A stretch of DNA of 64,000 nucleotides. Origin: Annona cherimola (taxonomy: Eukaryota; Streptophyta; Magnoliopsida; Magnoliales; Annonaceae). The notes under the pieces are model-generated. The model was given only the letters and a program-made list of their open reading frames with translations, searched no databases and had not been told where the DNA came from. The stretch covers positions 44,316,012-44,380,011 of the forward strand of contig CM059971.1 in assembly GCA_030490835.1 (NCBI GenBank), in the 5' to 3' direction. Positions 22,077 through 34,763 of this stretch are shown one piece after another. Within the stretch, counting starts at the first letter, position 1. Each line of letters opens with the position of its first letter. The translations under genes were made by a program, and so were the position numbers.

Positions 22077-24585
22077 TGGATTGGTAAATAGGTGTGTTAA
22101 GAAAAGATTTGATATCATAAAGATAATATTTTAGCAAGGATTGATAGATAGATATAGAAGAAAAATAGAAAATGATGAAAGAGATAGATTGAAGATTATA
22201 AGACATATACGATATGTATTGTCTTTTGCTGTGTGTCACTATGACACAATGATAGTGCTATTTAAGGAAATGTAGTTGGTTGCTATATTTCATAGTATAG
22301 ATGGTATATGAAGGAAAAATGATATGAGGACAATGAGATGAAGAAGGAGGTAGGAGAATCTAAGAAAAGATAAATAATAGAAGGGAATAAGATGATGGGT
22401 TGTAGAACCCTATATAGAGACCCCCCTTACCTAAGGTAAATTATACCTTACTTAAGGTAGCACATGACTGTGCTATACTTTAAATATGTTTAAGGTGCAA
22501 CGCTGTGGCGTCATATGATACGCACCAAGGCGCCAACTTTCTAAGCGATTGTTGGTTTAGAATTTATAGTTATAATAAAATGACAGATTGTGTAAGTATA
22601 ATCTATATGTATAAGGAAAAGCAACCTTACACTATGAAGGGTAAAGATAAAAATGAGAAAGGTAGGAAAAAGAAAGGAATTTCCTTTTGATTTTTTTTAT
22701 GAATGTAGGATATTTGATGTTATGAAAATATAGGTGCATTTGATTTCATTCAAATGCTAAGCTATATGAAAAAGGAAAGGTCATTGATCTTTCTAGAACA
22801 TATAATTGACTATGTATGATATGCATGATTCTATGATCAGAGATGACCATATTGACTATGTATGATATGAAGGATTTTATGATAAGATACGATTATACTA
22901 ATATGATTTTATCTGTTACTTTCTATAACATGCCTATCACCTTAGTTTTTGAACAAGGGAAAGGCAGTTGTAGATATGAGTCAACAGGAATGAAGAGAAG
23001 CTAGTAGCAAATCTAAACGACCAGGACAAATGAGTCCAAGGGCTTGTCCATGACAGGCAAATATATACCATGAGTCAAAGGATTGGAGGTGTTACCGCTA
23101 TAAGAATACCTCATAGGTAGAAAGAGTAGAGGAAAGGATAGCTGCAGCTGTAAAAGGAGCTGTACAAGTAGGCTACTCGAGATTGAGCGGCCCAGACAGA
23201 AGAATAATACAAGACCTTTGGGAAAAAGCCCAACAGGATCAAATAAAAGAAGGTGAAAGAGACAGACCGGTACAGGTAATAAATTTTTATCTAGTACCCA
23301 AACTTTTAAGGGTTGATCATAATAATATAGAAATGAATGGAAAAGTTATTAAGGCCTTTCTAGCTCAGTATCCACCTAAGTTTTCAGGTGAATCCGATTT
23401 TATTCAAGCTAAGCAGTGGATGACTGAACCCAAGAACATGTTCAAGATTTGAACATGTAGTCTTATGTGATATCCAAGCATTGATTGGCAATGCTTATAA
23501 GTAATAGGAAACCCTAAATGGCTATTATGCCATAATCAAAGAAGGTAATCTGTAAGAATTGATAAGAAATATCTTCTAATAGGACACTGGGATATAACAT
23601 ATGTTGGTAATAAACATGTATAATTAGGGCAAGGGTAACTTGACCCTAAGGACCAAGGAACCTGGTGTAGGGAAAGAAAGGAGTAAGAAAGGTCAACTCA
23701 ACCGATAACTATAATTGATAGGAAATCTCTGCAATTTAATGCAGAAAAAGGTAGCAAAACATGTCTAGTTAGCATGTATGGAAGGAAAAGGAAATTACGT
23801 ATATGATACCACAAAAGTTGGTATATCATAGCAAGGAATGGTAGATAAATGAAGAAAAATGACGGCAAGAATGATTGCCAAAATTCTTTTCAATTCCGAT
23901 GTGATTGAAAGATAGGTATGAGAGATAATTTCTCTATGATGTTCATAAGGAATGAGATAAGAAAAAAATGATAAGGATCCTTACTAGTATATGGAAATTG
24001 GAAAGGGAGACCAGGAAGAAAATATTTTAGACTAATTTAATAACCGATACTCCTATTAGGTAGTCTACGCTGGTATAACCTAGTTGTAGACATTATGAGA
24101 TGGGAAGGAATGGATGGATTAGCAAAAGTTTCTTTTACTAAGACATGTATGAAAGTTTATGTGAGAGCAACTTTTGCTCTATGCTATAGACTGAATGTAT
24201 TAAGCTATATGAATGTTGTATAAAAATGATTGCTATAAATTTTTATGAATGAATGGGAAGCCTAGATATTACCCTATGATAAGATGAGAAGTTCTATAAT
24301 TTCTCTATGTATAAGAATAAGAGTATGCCTATAAGAATAAGAGATGGATGATATAGAGAAAAGAGCAATTACAATGAGAAGTCCATATGGAACAGGAAAC
24401 AGAAAATAGTAGAGACAAGTAATAGGTCTATTGGACCAAGGCTAAAAATGGCACTAAGATAGAGTAGCACAGTGGAAGCGTAGTAAGACATTGAAGTATT
24501 AGAGAAAAATGATAAGATTAGCTATTTTATATGAACTATACCCCGATATTTGAAATGTAATAGGTTTCAAGACGAAACCTATTAT
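22077..24585 (+). other. Mostly non-coding interior of element C
   Basis: Apart from the gag relic at 23183-23452, the interior shows only short frames with no recognisable RT, protease or integrase motifs. It is A-rich with many GATAAG and ATGAT-type words. It keeps the primer site and polypurine tract at its ends, which is what a trans-mobilised element needs. Confidence 0.75.
23183..23452 (+). pseudogene. Ty3/gypsy gag relic in element C
   Basis: An 89-codon frame ends at a stop after a stretch resembling the start of the Retrotrans_gag region of chromovirus-type elements (FLAQYPPKFSGESDFIQAKQWMTEPKNMF). The expected continuation of gag, the zinc knuckle and pol are absent. It is the main clue that the long-LTR family derives from Ty3/gypsy, probably the Tekay/Del lineage. 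Confidence 0.65.
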
Positions 24586-24598
24586 AAGGGGAGGAGGA
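24586..24598 (+). promoter_or_regulatory. Polypurine tract of element C
   Basis: AAGGGGAGGAGGA precedes the 3' LTR start TGTGATACC by one base. Confidence 0.85.
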
Positions 24599-24599
24599 T

Positions 24600-27500
24600 T
24601 GTGATACCTGGACCCAAGTAAGGCTTACATATATGCATTTGGCATATATAAATGGATCATGTATGATTTAGATGAATTATGAATGGTTTTCTTTGGAATA
24701 TTGATGATTTATTGCAATTAGGGCAAATGGTTATGAATGATGATTATACGCCGATATGGGTCAATGTGATTAAAGAGGCTTAATGAGGATTAGGGAATGT
24801 GATATTGGGGATAATTACCTCATATATTATGGGTTAACTAATGGAGATTATGTTGTTAATTATGGATTAAAGGTAGCAAATGCTAGAAAATCCATAACTC
24901 AACGCCGATAAGGCGGATTAAGATGAAAATTGAAATGTAAGAATATAATTTTGTTATTAATCTTATGGAAATAATGGATTATGAAAATAAGAATGAAACT
25001 AGGGTGGAAATTGATCATCACCGTCCAAAAATTCAAATGGTCATAACTTGAGCTAGAAAAGTCGATTGAGATGAAATTTGAAATGAACGGTTAAAATTAT
25101 GAGATCTATGCAATGAGAGGCTTGGATTAAGCTAATGATGATAAAATTAATTTATTAATGATATAACTAAGAAGCTAATGAGCTAGCTCAAGTAAGACAA
25201 TGTAAGTGGCCCACACAAGGACAATCAAGGGGCTATTGCATGGGATTTTTGAATTTAAAAAAAATGGAAAATGTGCATTTTAATGGCCTAGGAAACTAGG
25301 GTGAATAGTGGACGAGATTTGGGTTGGTTTTTGTGGCAAGAAAATGCCAAAAAGTCAATGATAAGTGGACCCCACCAAATGGACAGCAATGGAGCATGGG
25401 AGAGAGGTGCACGGTCAAGCATCTTTTGAAATTTTTAATAATTTTTTTAAATTGCTAAATGGACCCTAATTGAGCTACATTACTGGGTAGTTAAATTTCC
25501 CATTGATTAAAGCTGCAAAATGATAAAAAAATGCAAAAGGCAGTAACATATGGACGTTGAATGCATGGACAGCAAAGGTAGCAAGGATGGCATGCACATC
25601 CAAGGGCTGAGATTGGATTTTTTGTGAATTTTTTATTTATGCTAAGTTAACCCTTAATTAAGCTATTACCTAGGGTGGTTAAATACCCATTAATTAAAGT
25701 CAAAATTAGGTGGAAAAATTGTGCAAAGGCTGCTGCAAAGGGATGTTGCATTATGTGGGCAGATTTTGTCCATTAATGACATGGATTTTTAATGATTTTA
25801 TTAAAATAAATTGCTAATTTACTTGGACCACATTTTTCCATGTCAGCAATAGGGGATAAGAATGTCTTAATCATGTTTAATTTTTGTGCAAAGTGGGGCC
25901 CACAAAGCTGGAAAATCCAGCTCATATCCTAGGTGCACGTTTACATGTGCTAAGGGAGAGAGAGAAAAATGCTAAGGGGAGAAACCCCCCAAGCAAGGCA
26001 GTGCACGTTCCATTTTTTGTCTAGCAGCATGAGGAGAAAAAAAGGAGAAAAATAGAAGGAAAAATGGAGAAGAAGAATGGGATTCAAGCTAGGAAAAATG
26101 GAGTCCAAGTTTGATCCAATACATGTAAGTATACCCTTGATTATGGTTGAAAATCATAACTGAAATTTTCTTAAATCCTTTGTGATGTTTCTGTTTTGAT
26201 GTTTAATCATGATTATATTATGATTCATTATTAGATAAATTATATAAGTTGATTTGTAAAGTTTAATTTAGGGATTAATCAGTCCATATCATCTAATCTA
26301 TACTTATGTGTAGTAAATCTGAACTAGGAAAGAAAAATATGAACGAAATAGTAAATGAACGAATTTTAGTATGAAAATTTGTTCGAAAACTCATGATATG
26401 GTGATTAAGGAACAAAGAAATTTTCAGCTAAGAAGTGTAAGCATGTTGGAAAATACAAATTCAAGAAAATCAACCTGAACAGGGTTGAACTGGTGTCAGG
26501 ATCAGCAGCACCAAATAATTTTTAATAATTTTTATACAAATAATTTTGGGCTGAAAATTTTACAGGATATATAATACATATTTAGGATCACAAAAAAAAT
26601 AAAAATTAGGTTTTTATGGGTATAAATATACCCCATAATTTACGCGATTAAAGCTGTCTGAAAAGGGATGATGCTGTCTAGCATTGTAAAAATACCAAAC
26701 TAAATAGAACTAATAAATAGTTCATGCTATAAATATTTATTTTGATTAATTCATATATTTATTAAGGTATTATAGGAATTTCAGATCAAAACTACTTGAT
26801 TTGATATTAATTGAAGATTTTGAGAATTCAGTGTGCCTGAATTCAACAGCTTAAAGAATAAATCAAGATAAATGTTAAATTCATAGTTTTGTGATGGAAT
26901 TTAACTTACAATGGGATATAAATAAGTATCATAAGTGATTATGAGGATTTAACCTATTGGAGATGGTTTTTAGAAAGGATGGAACTTAGAGTTACGTATA
27001 AAACCCGATTTCCATGTTTTGATGTTGAAAAGGATAAATGGATTATGTGAAGTATTAAAATGCAAAAATGCATAAAGATATGATTGGAACATGTGGATAA
27101 GGTTTCTTTTTTAGTAAATAGTGATAATCTCAAATTTTGAGATTATTATATGATACCTAAGTTTACAACTAAGTGCTTAAAATGAGCACCGCTATGTGAA
27201 AAATGAAAACTATGTTAAAAATGGTAAATGGAGGTAATGAACTTCCAAATAATGATTTAATAAATGATTATTATATTTATGTAAGATTACCTTACATAAG
27301 GGTATTAAAATGAATGAATGGATGATTTATATGTATAGGCTATGTGCTAAGTATGAATACCCGACTTGAAGGACAAGTGGGTCAAGCTAAGTCCAAATGA
27401 ATTTATATAGATTGGAAAACCTAAGGGATTTATGTATTTGAAGTTGATGTGAATAAATGAAATATTATTTTTATTTATCTAGGCAAAGACAAGGAAAAGA

Positions 27501-30068
27501 ATGGAAGAAAAGGATTATGGCGATCTCAGGTAAGCAAGCGAACTTTTCTAATCATTTATTTCTCCTCATGTGCTGAAATGATTTATGGTATTATGTTGAT
27601 ATTTTATGAGTATGTTTTAACGAACGGGCAAGCACAAATTTTAGAAATTGATGGCTTTAATGAAAAACCACATGTTTTGAAAATGACAGCTTTAATGAAA
27701 AGTCGTAAGTTTCAAAAAAGGATGGCTTAAGAAAAAGCCTTGAGGTTTGCTTCATGGGAAGCAAGCAAAGTTTTTTTTTAGATAAATGTTTTCAAGTAAG
27801 TAGATTCTTTATGATGTTGTTTTCAAAAGGACTTTATAAGAAAAATGGTATTTTGCCTTTTTTCATAAAGAAATATTATCAGATAAGTTTTGAGTTCTCT
27901 TATGATGTTTTATGATAAATGATTAAGCTTATAAAAGAAAAAAATTGGTTTTCTATGTCATGATATTTAATTATAAATGATAATTTGGACATAGCCTGTA
28001 TGTTTTGAAATGATATTTGAAAAATTTTGATTTCCTTTAGACAAGAAAATCTATGATAAAAATGTCTTGAAAAAATATTTGTACGAATGTTGTTGAATAG
28101 GATTTAAGGATGACCAACCTAATAAGTGATTTCATAAAATGGTTTAATTTCAGGTTGTTAAATGGAATGCAAAAGATTGTGCAATTCCCCTTTTATGTAA
28201 AAATAGTGTAATAGATATGTAGACAATAATCTAATTTTTAGGTTGTGGAGAAGGGGATGGTATAATTGCATAACTTTTGTAAGCAAAAAACCCTGAAATG
28301 GAAACCAAGAAAATATTAGAGAAATATATGGTTTATGTTTGGAAATCTAAAAGTTTTGAATTTCTTTTATTATAAGGGTTTTTAAGATGTATTGTTTCTC
28401 AAACATTTCAAATGTTTATCAAAATATTTTACTTAAAATATTTCTAAAAGAATTTAAGGAAGGTCATCCTAAAATTAGATTTCAAATGACAACCTGTTTA
28501 AAGTGGTTGCGCTCGCTTTACAAGTTGACATGGACTGCGGTCTGTGATATATTTTTCAAAAATGAATTTTTAAAATACAGACTTAGGTCTATGATGGTTT
28601 AAAAGGAAATGGCCTGTGATCTGTGGTTTTTTAAACCAAACAGACTGCGGTTCGTTAGGATGATGTATGGTGCACTGGTACAAGGATTAGGCCGGTTGTA
28701 GAGCACGGTCGGGATGGCCGGGGCCTACTCTACATATGGGCAAGTCGCTAAGGGATGGCAGGAGGCCAGTGGCGCCCTCCCTGAGATGGGAGCAGGATGA
28801 AAGAACAGCCGCTTGGTTAGCGTGCTGTTAAGTATTGATTCTCTTCCAAAAGGTAGAGTGATCATTTGCTAAGTGTCACTACTGGATGGAGAGAAATGCA
28901 TTTGCTTATGTTTTGGTTTTGAAAAGCCAAAGATTGAGACATGTAAGTATATTTTTATGAAAGTTATCCTAAAGAGAGTTTTATAAAATGATTACCCTAA
29001 AAATGGGATATTTTACACAAAGAGTGTAAATAATAAGGATGAAAGAAAAAGATTTATGCAAATGATTTTATGAAAACGGATATGTATTTTATGCCTTGTT
29101 TGCTATAAACAAGCCCTAAGATGGGGATTATGAAAAGGATTTATGTCAAACTTAGTTGGACATAAGAATGTCTATTTTTAAAGGGTTTAAATGAAAAGTT
29201 TTTGGACATAGAAATGTCCTTTGCCAAAAAAGGCTTATATGAATGATGTTTTAGGACATGAGAATGTCCTTCTCTAAAAAGGATTTATGAGAAAAATTAT
29301 TTTGGACATAAAACGTCCACTATTGAAAGACGATTTTATGTAAATGTCTTGGAACATTATAAATGTTCACACAAGACTAAAGAAAATTAATTAAGAGGGT
29401 AAAACGCATATGTTTTGCCTTAACAAGCCCAGACGTGACTTGTAGATGATTTTAAGAATGAATGTTTTATGAAAGTGTTCAAGGACATAGAATTGTCCTC
29501 ATGAACAAAAGAATTTATGACAATATTTTGGGTTATGTAATGTCCTCAAGTAAAAAGGTTTTCAAAATGTTTAAGCAAAAAGATTTTAATGGAAGCTTGC
29601 CCTAAAAGATTAAATGCTTGCTTACTGAGTTGTCACTCATGTTTTGTTTTTTCAAACTCAAGAAGATCCGAACCTAAGCAGGTAAAGAAAAGGTACGTGA
29701 CGGTAGCCATGTGAGCTATAAGAAATGGGATAGCATGGTTGAAGTTCTAAGGTATGTCGATGTATATGAACTTATTTAGAATTATAAGTTTTATGTGACT
29801 CAATGATTGAATGTATGTATACGTGAGATGTAAATGTCATTGTAGAAAAGTATAAAGAGATGCTTTGAATGAGATGATGAAATTTATTATAAGTGTATTG
29901 CCGCTTGTATGATATAGAATATGACAAAAACAAATGATGATAGAAATTTTTTTTAGACGAAATCCAATTAAGAACCCGCCACGTGATCAGGGCAACAATC
30001 CTGATTCACATTTACCATTCAAAATAGTCTTGAGATAAGGATGTGATGTCTTGGTTTGGGGCGCCACA
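24600..30068 (+). repeat. 3' LTR of element C (5,469 bp)
   Basis: It starts TGTGATACC and ends GGCGCCACA, next to the gaggt duplication. It lacks the chimeric block present in the 5' LTR and has a deletion of about 150 bp near 27785. A GC-rich island (28650-28870), the inverted-repeat array (29158-29500) and the family 3' end (29955-30068) are present. Short frames inside show no known domain. Confidence 0.9.
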
Positions 30069-30639
30069 GAGGTACAGGTTGCACTATCACATTGATTGAT
30101 GTATCTTCATTAATGCTCAGAGAGACTTCACAGCCCTGTTCCAACTCGTTTTCTTCTGAAATTTTTTCAATATGACTGGAAGACGGTTCTTGATGCTGAC
30201 CTTGGATTGCAGTAGCCAATTGCTCCACCTGCTTCTGCATGTTCTTATTAAATTGCATCTGATATTGCATGAACATGTCTTCCAAAGATGGCTTGCTTTC
30301 AAGTGGTGATGGCTCCTCAATTTCCTGTTTTGAACAATCGAAAGACATCATATTCCTTGATTGCAAGTCTCCATGGTAGTCCTGTGAATCATTTGAATGC
30401 TCATAATAGCCCACAGACGCTGAATAATATACGCATTAGATTGATAGATGTCCTTCGCCTCCACATAGATTGCAATAAGTTGAATAAGATTTAGCCATTC
30501 TCTGCATTTGATAATCAAAACTTGCGAATTGATCTGAGGGTTCCAGTGCGTCATTAAACTCATGGAAATTGTAAGTACTATGTGTTGAAAATTCTGCATT
30601 TAGCAATTGGTCAGTATTTGAAGCTATTGGAAATTTCAA
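30069..30639 (-). pseudogene. Gag relic of Athila-like element, zinc-knuckle part
   Basis: Read from the Met at 30637-30639, the frame contains CNLCGGEGH, the front of a CX2CX4HX4C zinc knuckle. A TAA interrupts just before the last cysteine, and the same frame resumes after it. A helical stretch follows (SLEDMFMQYQMQFNKNMQKQVEQLATAIQ), which is typical of Athila/Tat gag. The frame is then cut by element C and continues at 14042. Most of the capsid-type N-terminal gag is missing, since only about 120 bp separate the primer site from this part. It is not functional. Confidence 0.78.
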
Positions 30640-30757
30640 TAAAAAGACCCCTGAAATAAAATTTTATCAAAAGAAAAGAAAGAAAAGAAAAACTATGTAT
30701 AATATATACACATTCACAGAAGACTACTGAAATTGTCAGGTACTAAGTTTAAACCAA

Positions 30758-30775
30758 TCCCAGGCAACGGTGCCA
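30758..30775 (-). promoter_or_regulatory. Primer binding site of Athila-like element (tRNA-Asp type)
   Basis: The minus strand reads TGGCACCGTTGCCTGGGA, close to the TGGCGCCGTTGCCGGGG primer site used by Athila and related plant elements. It lies six bases after the LTR end. Confidence 0.82.
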
Positions 30776-30781
30776 AAAACT

Positions 30782-31083
30782 TGACGAGCTGTGTATATGC
30801 CTATTAAAATGCTCGTTTTAACTCAAGTATACGTGCCGATCACGTAATAAAGAGTGAGTAGAGTATCGTTCCCACAAGGATTGTGTTAAACGGATTAACA
30901 CCTTAAATCTCAATTGTCTAAGTGAATTGGTAAAGTAATGAGAGTTTATTTTTAAAGAATTGCATTAAACTAAACTAAGCAAAGCAGTAAATGACCAAAG
31001 TAAGGTGGATATTGCCAAGATTGCCTTGAGATGATTAAGATAGGTGAGAATATGGATTCATTGAATCATAGTTATGTCATTTG
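30782..31083 (-). repeat. 5' LTR of Athila-like element, 3' portion
   Basis: The LTR end (minus strand ...CTCGTCA) lies next to the primer site. The first part of the LTR is at 59350-60655, separated by the SIRE array. The atttg duplication occupies 31079-31083 and 59345-59349. With the array removed the LTR is about 1.6 kb. Confidence 0.8.
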
Positions 31084-32841
31084 TGTTGGTCCCGAGTTGA
31101 TGGCAATTACCCAAGAGGGGAGGGGTGAATTGGGTATTTAAAAATTTAAAACTTTAACTAAATATTTTACCCCGGTTTAGTTTAAACTGCTTTAATGAAA
31201 CAAATAGAAAGAAATAAGATAATTAAAGCAGAAATGAAAATAGTAGACAAGATTTATAGTGGTTCAGGCAACCTTTCCCTACTCCACTCTTCCAATCTCA
31301 CACTCCCTTGTGACTTGGGTTCCACTATGTATTCCGCGAATACAACTAGAGTCTTCACTCTCTTCTAGATTTTAGCTCTAGGGGGCATATACAACTAGAG
31401 TCTCCGCTCTCTTCTAGATTCTAGCTCTAGGGGGCATGTACAACAAGCAACACAAGTAAGTGATGAGTTACACTCCAATCACAACCCTACTTGCTATATC
31501 TTGGTTTGAAACACCGAACTCAAACCAAGCACCAAAATCAAATAACAAGACGAAATAGAAGAAATCTACACTTTTCAGATTTGTGTAGGCAGTTTTAGCT
31601 TGAGGAAGAATCTGTAGAAGCAACGAATCATATTGCGTTGAATCAAACAGCAACTTTGAAGCTTGTTCTTCCTTTGAAACTGTATAGATCACTCAATTAT
31701 AAAGAAAAGTGGATTAAAACTCTTAGTAGCACTTCTTTCCTCTTTTTCAGCTCTATCTTGTGTATTTCCACATTTGCTTGAGTGTCTATATATAGAGGAG
31801 GGAGAATTTTGAACGTTATAGAGTTAGTTGGCGCATAATAAATGTTCCAACGTTCAAAACTTCGAACGTTACGCCTCCAAGTCACAGGTGGAGTCGACTT
31901 CGTGTGCGCTTCACCCAAGTCGCATGCTGGAGTCGACTTCGTGTGCGACTTCAGCTGTTCTTCAATTTCCAAGTTTGACCTCTAGGTCGACTTGGTCTGA
32001 GACTTGGCTTCAAGTCGATCTTGGAGTCGACTTCGGGTGCGACTTGGCTTCTTTCTTTTGCCAAGTCAGTTTGATGTCTCTTGCTTGCTTAACTTCTTCT
32101 TCTTCTTTTGTCTTTCAATACTTGGAACTTATTTGTACAAAATTTCTTTAGCTTTAAGTCTAGAGAACTTGAAAAACTCGAATCTTGTATGAACAAATCC
32201 AACTTTGATTTAGAATGGTTGAATCCATGTGTCTTGCTTGCTTTAAACTTGGATTAGTCTTCATATATTCAAGTTGAAAAATTTAAGTCGACTTCATCTT
32301 CAATTTGACTCAAGTCTATCTTGAAGTCGGCTTGGCCTTCGACTTGAAATTCTGAAAATCTGCACTGCCCATCTGAAGTTGATGTTGGAGTCGATTTTGC
32401 CTGCGACTTCACCCAAGTCGCAAGTGGAGTCGACTTCATGTGCGACTTCGACAGCTATGCCTTCTAATTTCAACGCTGGAAGGAAAATGTTATGTGATGT
32501 CGATACTGGAGTCGACTTGGTTTCCGACTTCGCCTAAGTCGCAAGTGGAGTCGACTTCATCTACGACTTCAGCAGCTCTTGGTCTCCAATTTCAATGCTG
32601 TTCAAAAATCAACACTTGAAGTCACTGCTGGAGTCGACTTGGGGATCGACTTGGCCTAAGTCGATATCTGAGTCCACTTGGAGATCAACTAGATCTGCCA
32701 TACTTTGCATATTTCATTTTTATAACCTTAAACACTGTACAATACATATTAGTAGCTAAGATTTACTCAAATTGTGTTGTTTAATCATCAAAACACATGG
32801 TTTGGGTATTTTTCATTCAATTTCAATAATTATTTCCAACA
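31084..32841 (-). repeat. 3' LTR of SIRE array (1,758 bp)
   Basis: On the minus strand it starts TGTTGGAAA at 32841 and ends CCAACA at 31084. It holds the GTCGAC array at 31885-32690, a TATA-like box (31785-31796) and the duplicated TCTAGAAGAGAGC-type block (31345-31440). Confidence 0.9.
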
Positions 32842-32856
32842 ATCTCCCCCTTTTTG
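32842..32856 (-). promoter_or_regulatory. Polypurine tract of SIRE array
   Basis: The minus strand reads AAAAAGGGGGAGATT directly before the LTR start, identical to the tract of the element at 1520-1532. Confidence 0.9.
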
Positions 32857-33147
32857 ATGATTGACAAAACCAATTTGAGTTTGTACCTTTCAATATGTCA
32901 TACTCTTCATACTTGTTCAAACATTCAATAATTTCCAAATATATCATCAGTGATCAGAGCAAGACAGAATCAGAGCATAAAACAGAACATAATTCAAACT
33001 TTTCATATTAGCATAATTCATACAGATTACAATGCAAAGTAAAAAAGAAACCTATATACAAGCTACCCAACCCAAAAAGAACTTAAAAATTTTAAATTTA
33101 ACTCCTGAAACTCAACCTATCCTATCCCATGTCCCTCTTTTTGTCAA

Positions 33148-34763
33148 TCAAGCATAATTAGAGTCAATTACCAAATAGTTGGTGAATTGAAACTTGGAAA
33201 TGGGATATGATTTTTGGGTAGGTTTGATGGGTCGAATATGGGTAGAAGAGTAAAAAGAAGACATGGGTACCGGTGTAGGATCTCGGCAAACTGATCCGGT
33301 ATCAAATGGATCTAGTTCGGGGATGGGTTGATTGCGATGATGCCCGGATGCCAGATGATATCTGATGGTCCATAATTCCCGATCCATACGATCCTGACGG
33401 GAATGCATGTCCATAATAGCTGTAAGGACCTCTGAGATTTGACTTGTTATCCTGTTTTCTAGCTGCTCCAGGTCCTCTCGAAAGGTCTGTATTGAGGTAT
33501 GCAGAGATGATGGCCGTGGTGCTAGGTCTGGAATTTCAGATCCTCTAGGAGAGCAAGACCCATGTGATAGCGGCGATGCAGGCTCGTCGGGTGCATCCTG
33601 TGGTGGAGCGGGTTGAGCTTCTAGTGATGGTGGGGGTTGCTCCCCCTCAACTTGTGCATCCCCGGCTTCTTCTGGTGCCGGTGCGCCCACTTCTGCTTCA
33701 ACCTGGAGTTGATTTACAATGATCTTCATTCTTTGGATCAATGCTTTGTTGATTGCGTTCGTCGATTTTAACACCTCGAATGGTTCTCCATCGATATCAA
33801 CTCTAAAATGTTCTAGGATCTTCGTGATCCAAGTACCATAAGGCAAAACCCCTCGTGAGTTGTCTTTCCTAGTACTTAGGGCTTCTATAAACAACCGAGG
33901 AAGGCTGACTTTGACTCGGTTCACTATTTTCCATAGAATTCCTGCCTCCTGCAGGTTTAACTGATTTCTACCCCCACCTTTGGGGTAGATGCAATGTGCA
34001 ACTAATAATCTGAGGACCCTGAGCCTCGGGGATAAGTCCACGTAATGTAGAAATTTAATCCCCGGATGATACTTATTGCTCCTGGTGAGCTGATTGTAGA
34101 TATCTGAGAGAGTGAGGTTTTCAGGTAACGACTCATCCTCATAAGGTACCTCTAAGATTTTCCCCACACTCATGATTGCTTCCTCTAATCTTGGGGTTAC
34201 TCCGATTCCAAAGAACATATCAGTTCCTTTGACAAAAGTTCCAAAGTACTCGTCATCCCATAGGTAATAGAAAATATGAGTCAGATCAGGATATACTCTT
34301 TCATCTTCTCTTAGAAGGTTAGTCCATCCTTGAAAATCTAGTAACTGCTCAATGTCGGACTCATAATCCCTTAAAAATTTAAAGTCGATGATTTTTGGAA
34401 TGAATACCTTCCGCTCATAAAAGATTTGTAAAACCGGTTGTGCTGCAATTTTGTTTTGAAGTATGTAGTTGGCATCTTCAATACTTGAGCTTTAGCCGCT
34501 GTATTGTCTTTCTTTCTGGCCCCAGATTGTGTGCTCTGCTAGGTCTGAGGTTGTTCCTCTCGAGCGGCAGTTGTTGATGGAGTCCCGGCTTGGAAACGGA
34601 CTCTGCGGCTTGTGGAAATGGATGGTTCTTCCCGAGCTCGCTTTGAGGAGGTCCGTTGCCTCCTAGGCACTTCGTCCTCATGTTGAGAACTGGATGGTCT
34701 AGGGACAGGCTTCAGTGATGGTTTGGACACTGCTAGTTTAGGCAGTCGGGATTTAGGAGCCAT
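33148..34763 (-). pseudogene. Extra (env-position) ORF of SIRE unit, plant transposon-protein domain
   Basis: The likely start is the ATG at 34761-34763 (basic N-terminus MAPKSRLPKLAV). The upstream open frame to 35147 is leader sequence translated as Ser/Phe-rich filler. The N-terminal part ends at a stop at 34539. The frame then shifts, and from about 34470 a long frame runs to the stop at 33148. Its conserved block closely matches the ORF at 1-1125 (SNKYHPGIKF, SPRLRVLRLL, KDNSRGVLPYGTWITKILEHF), followed by a Pro-rich linker and MHSRQDRMDREL. It sits between RNase H and the 3' LTR. The domain resembles PF20167-type plant transposon proteins. No membrane or signal features support a true envelope. 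Confidence 0.78.

Larger units (their letters stand above)
14043..30068 (+). mobile_element. Element 'C': LTR retrotransposon with giant LTRs and minimal interior, TSD gaggt
   Basis: Complete element of 16 kb: 5' LTR 14043-22058, interior 22059-24599, 3' LTR 24600-30068. Perfect duplications gaggt flank it (14038-14042 and 30069-30073). The LTRs start TGTGATACC and end GGCGCCACA. A primer site for initiator tRNA-Met and a polypurine tract are in place. The interior is only 2.5 kb with a single gag relic, so the element cannot code for its own transposition. This is the architecture of large retrotransposon derivatives (LARD-like), and the gag relic suggests a Ty3/gypsy parent such as Tekay/Del. 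The 5' LTR is longer because of an inserted block at about 17987-20345. Confidence 0.92.

Noticed and set aside
28387..28602. 71-codon plus-strand frame repeated at 20342-20545
   Set aside because: Both are the same part of the two C LTRs; no domain is recognised and it lies in non-coding LTR sequence.
33148..34763. True retroviral-type envelope
   Set aside because: No signal peptide, transmembrane segment or cleavage site is visible; only the gene position is env-like.
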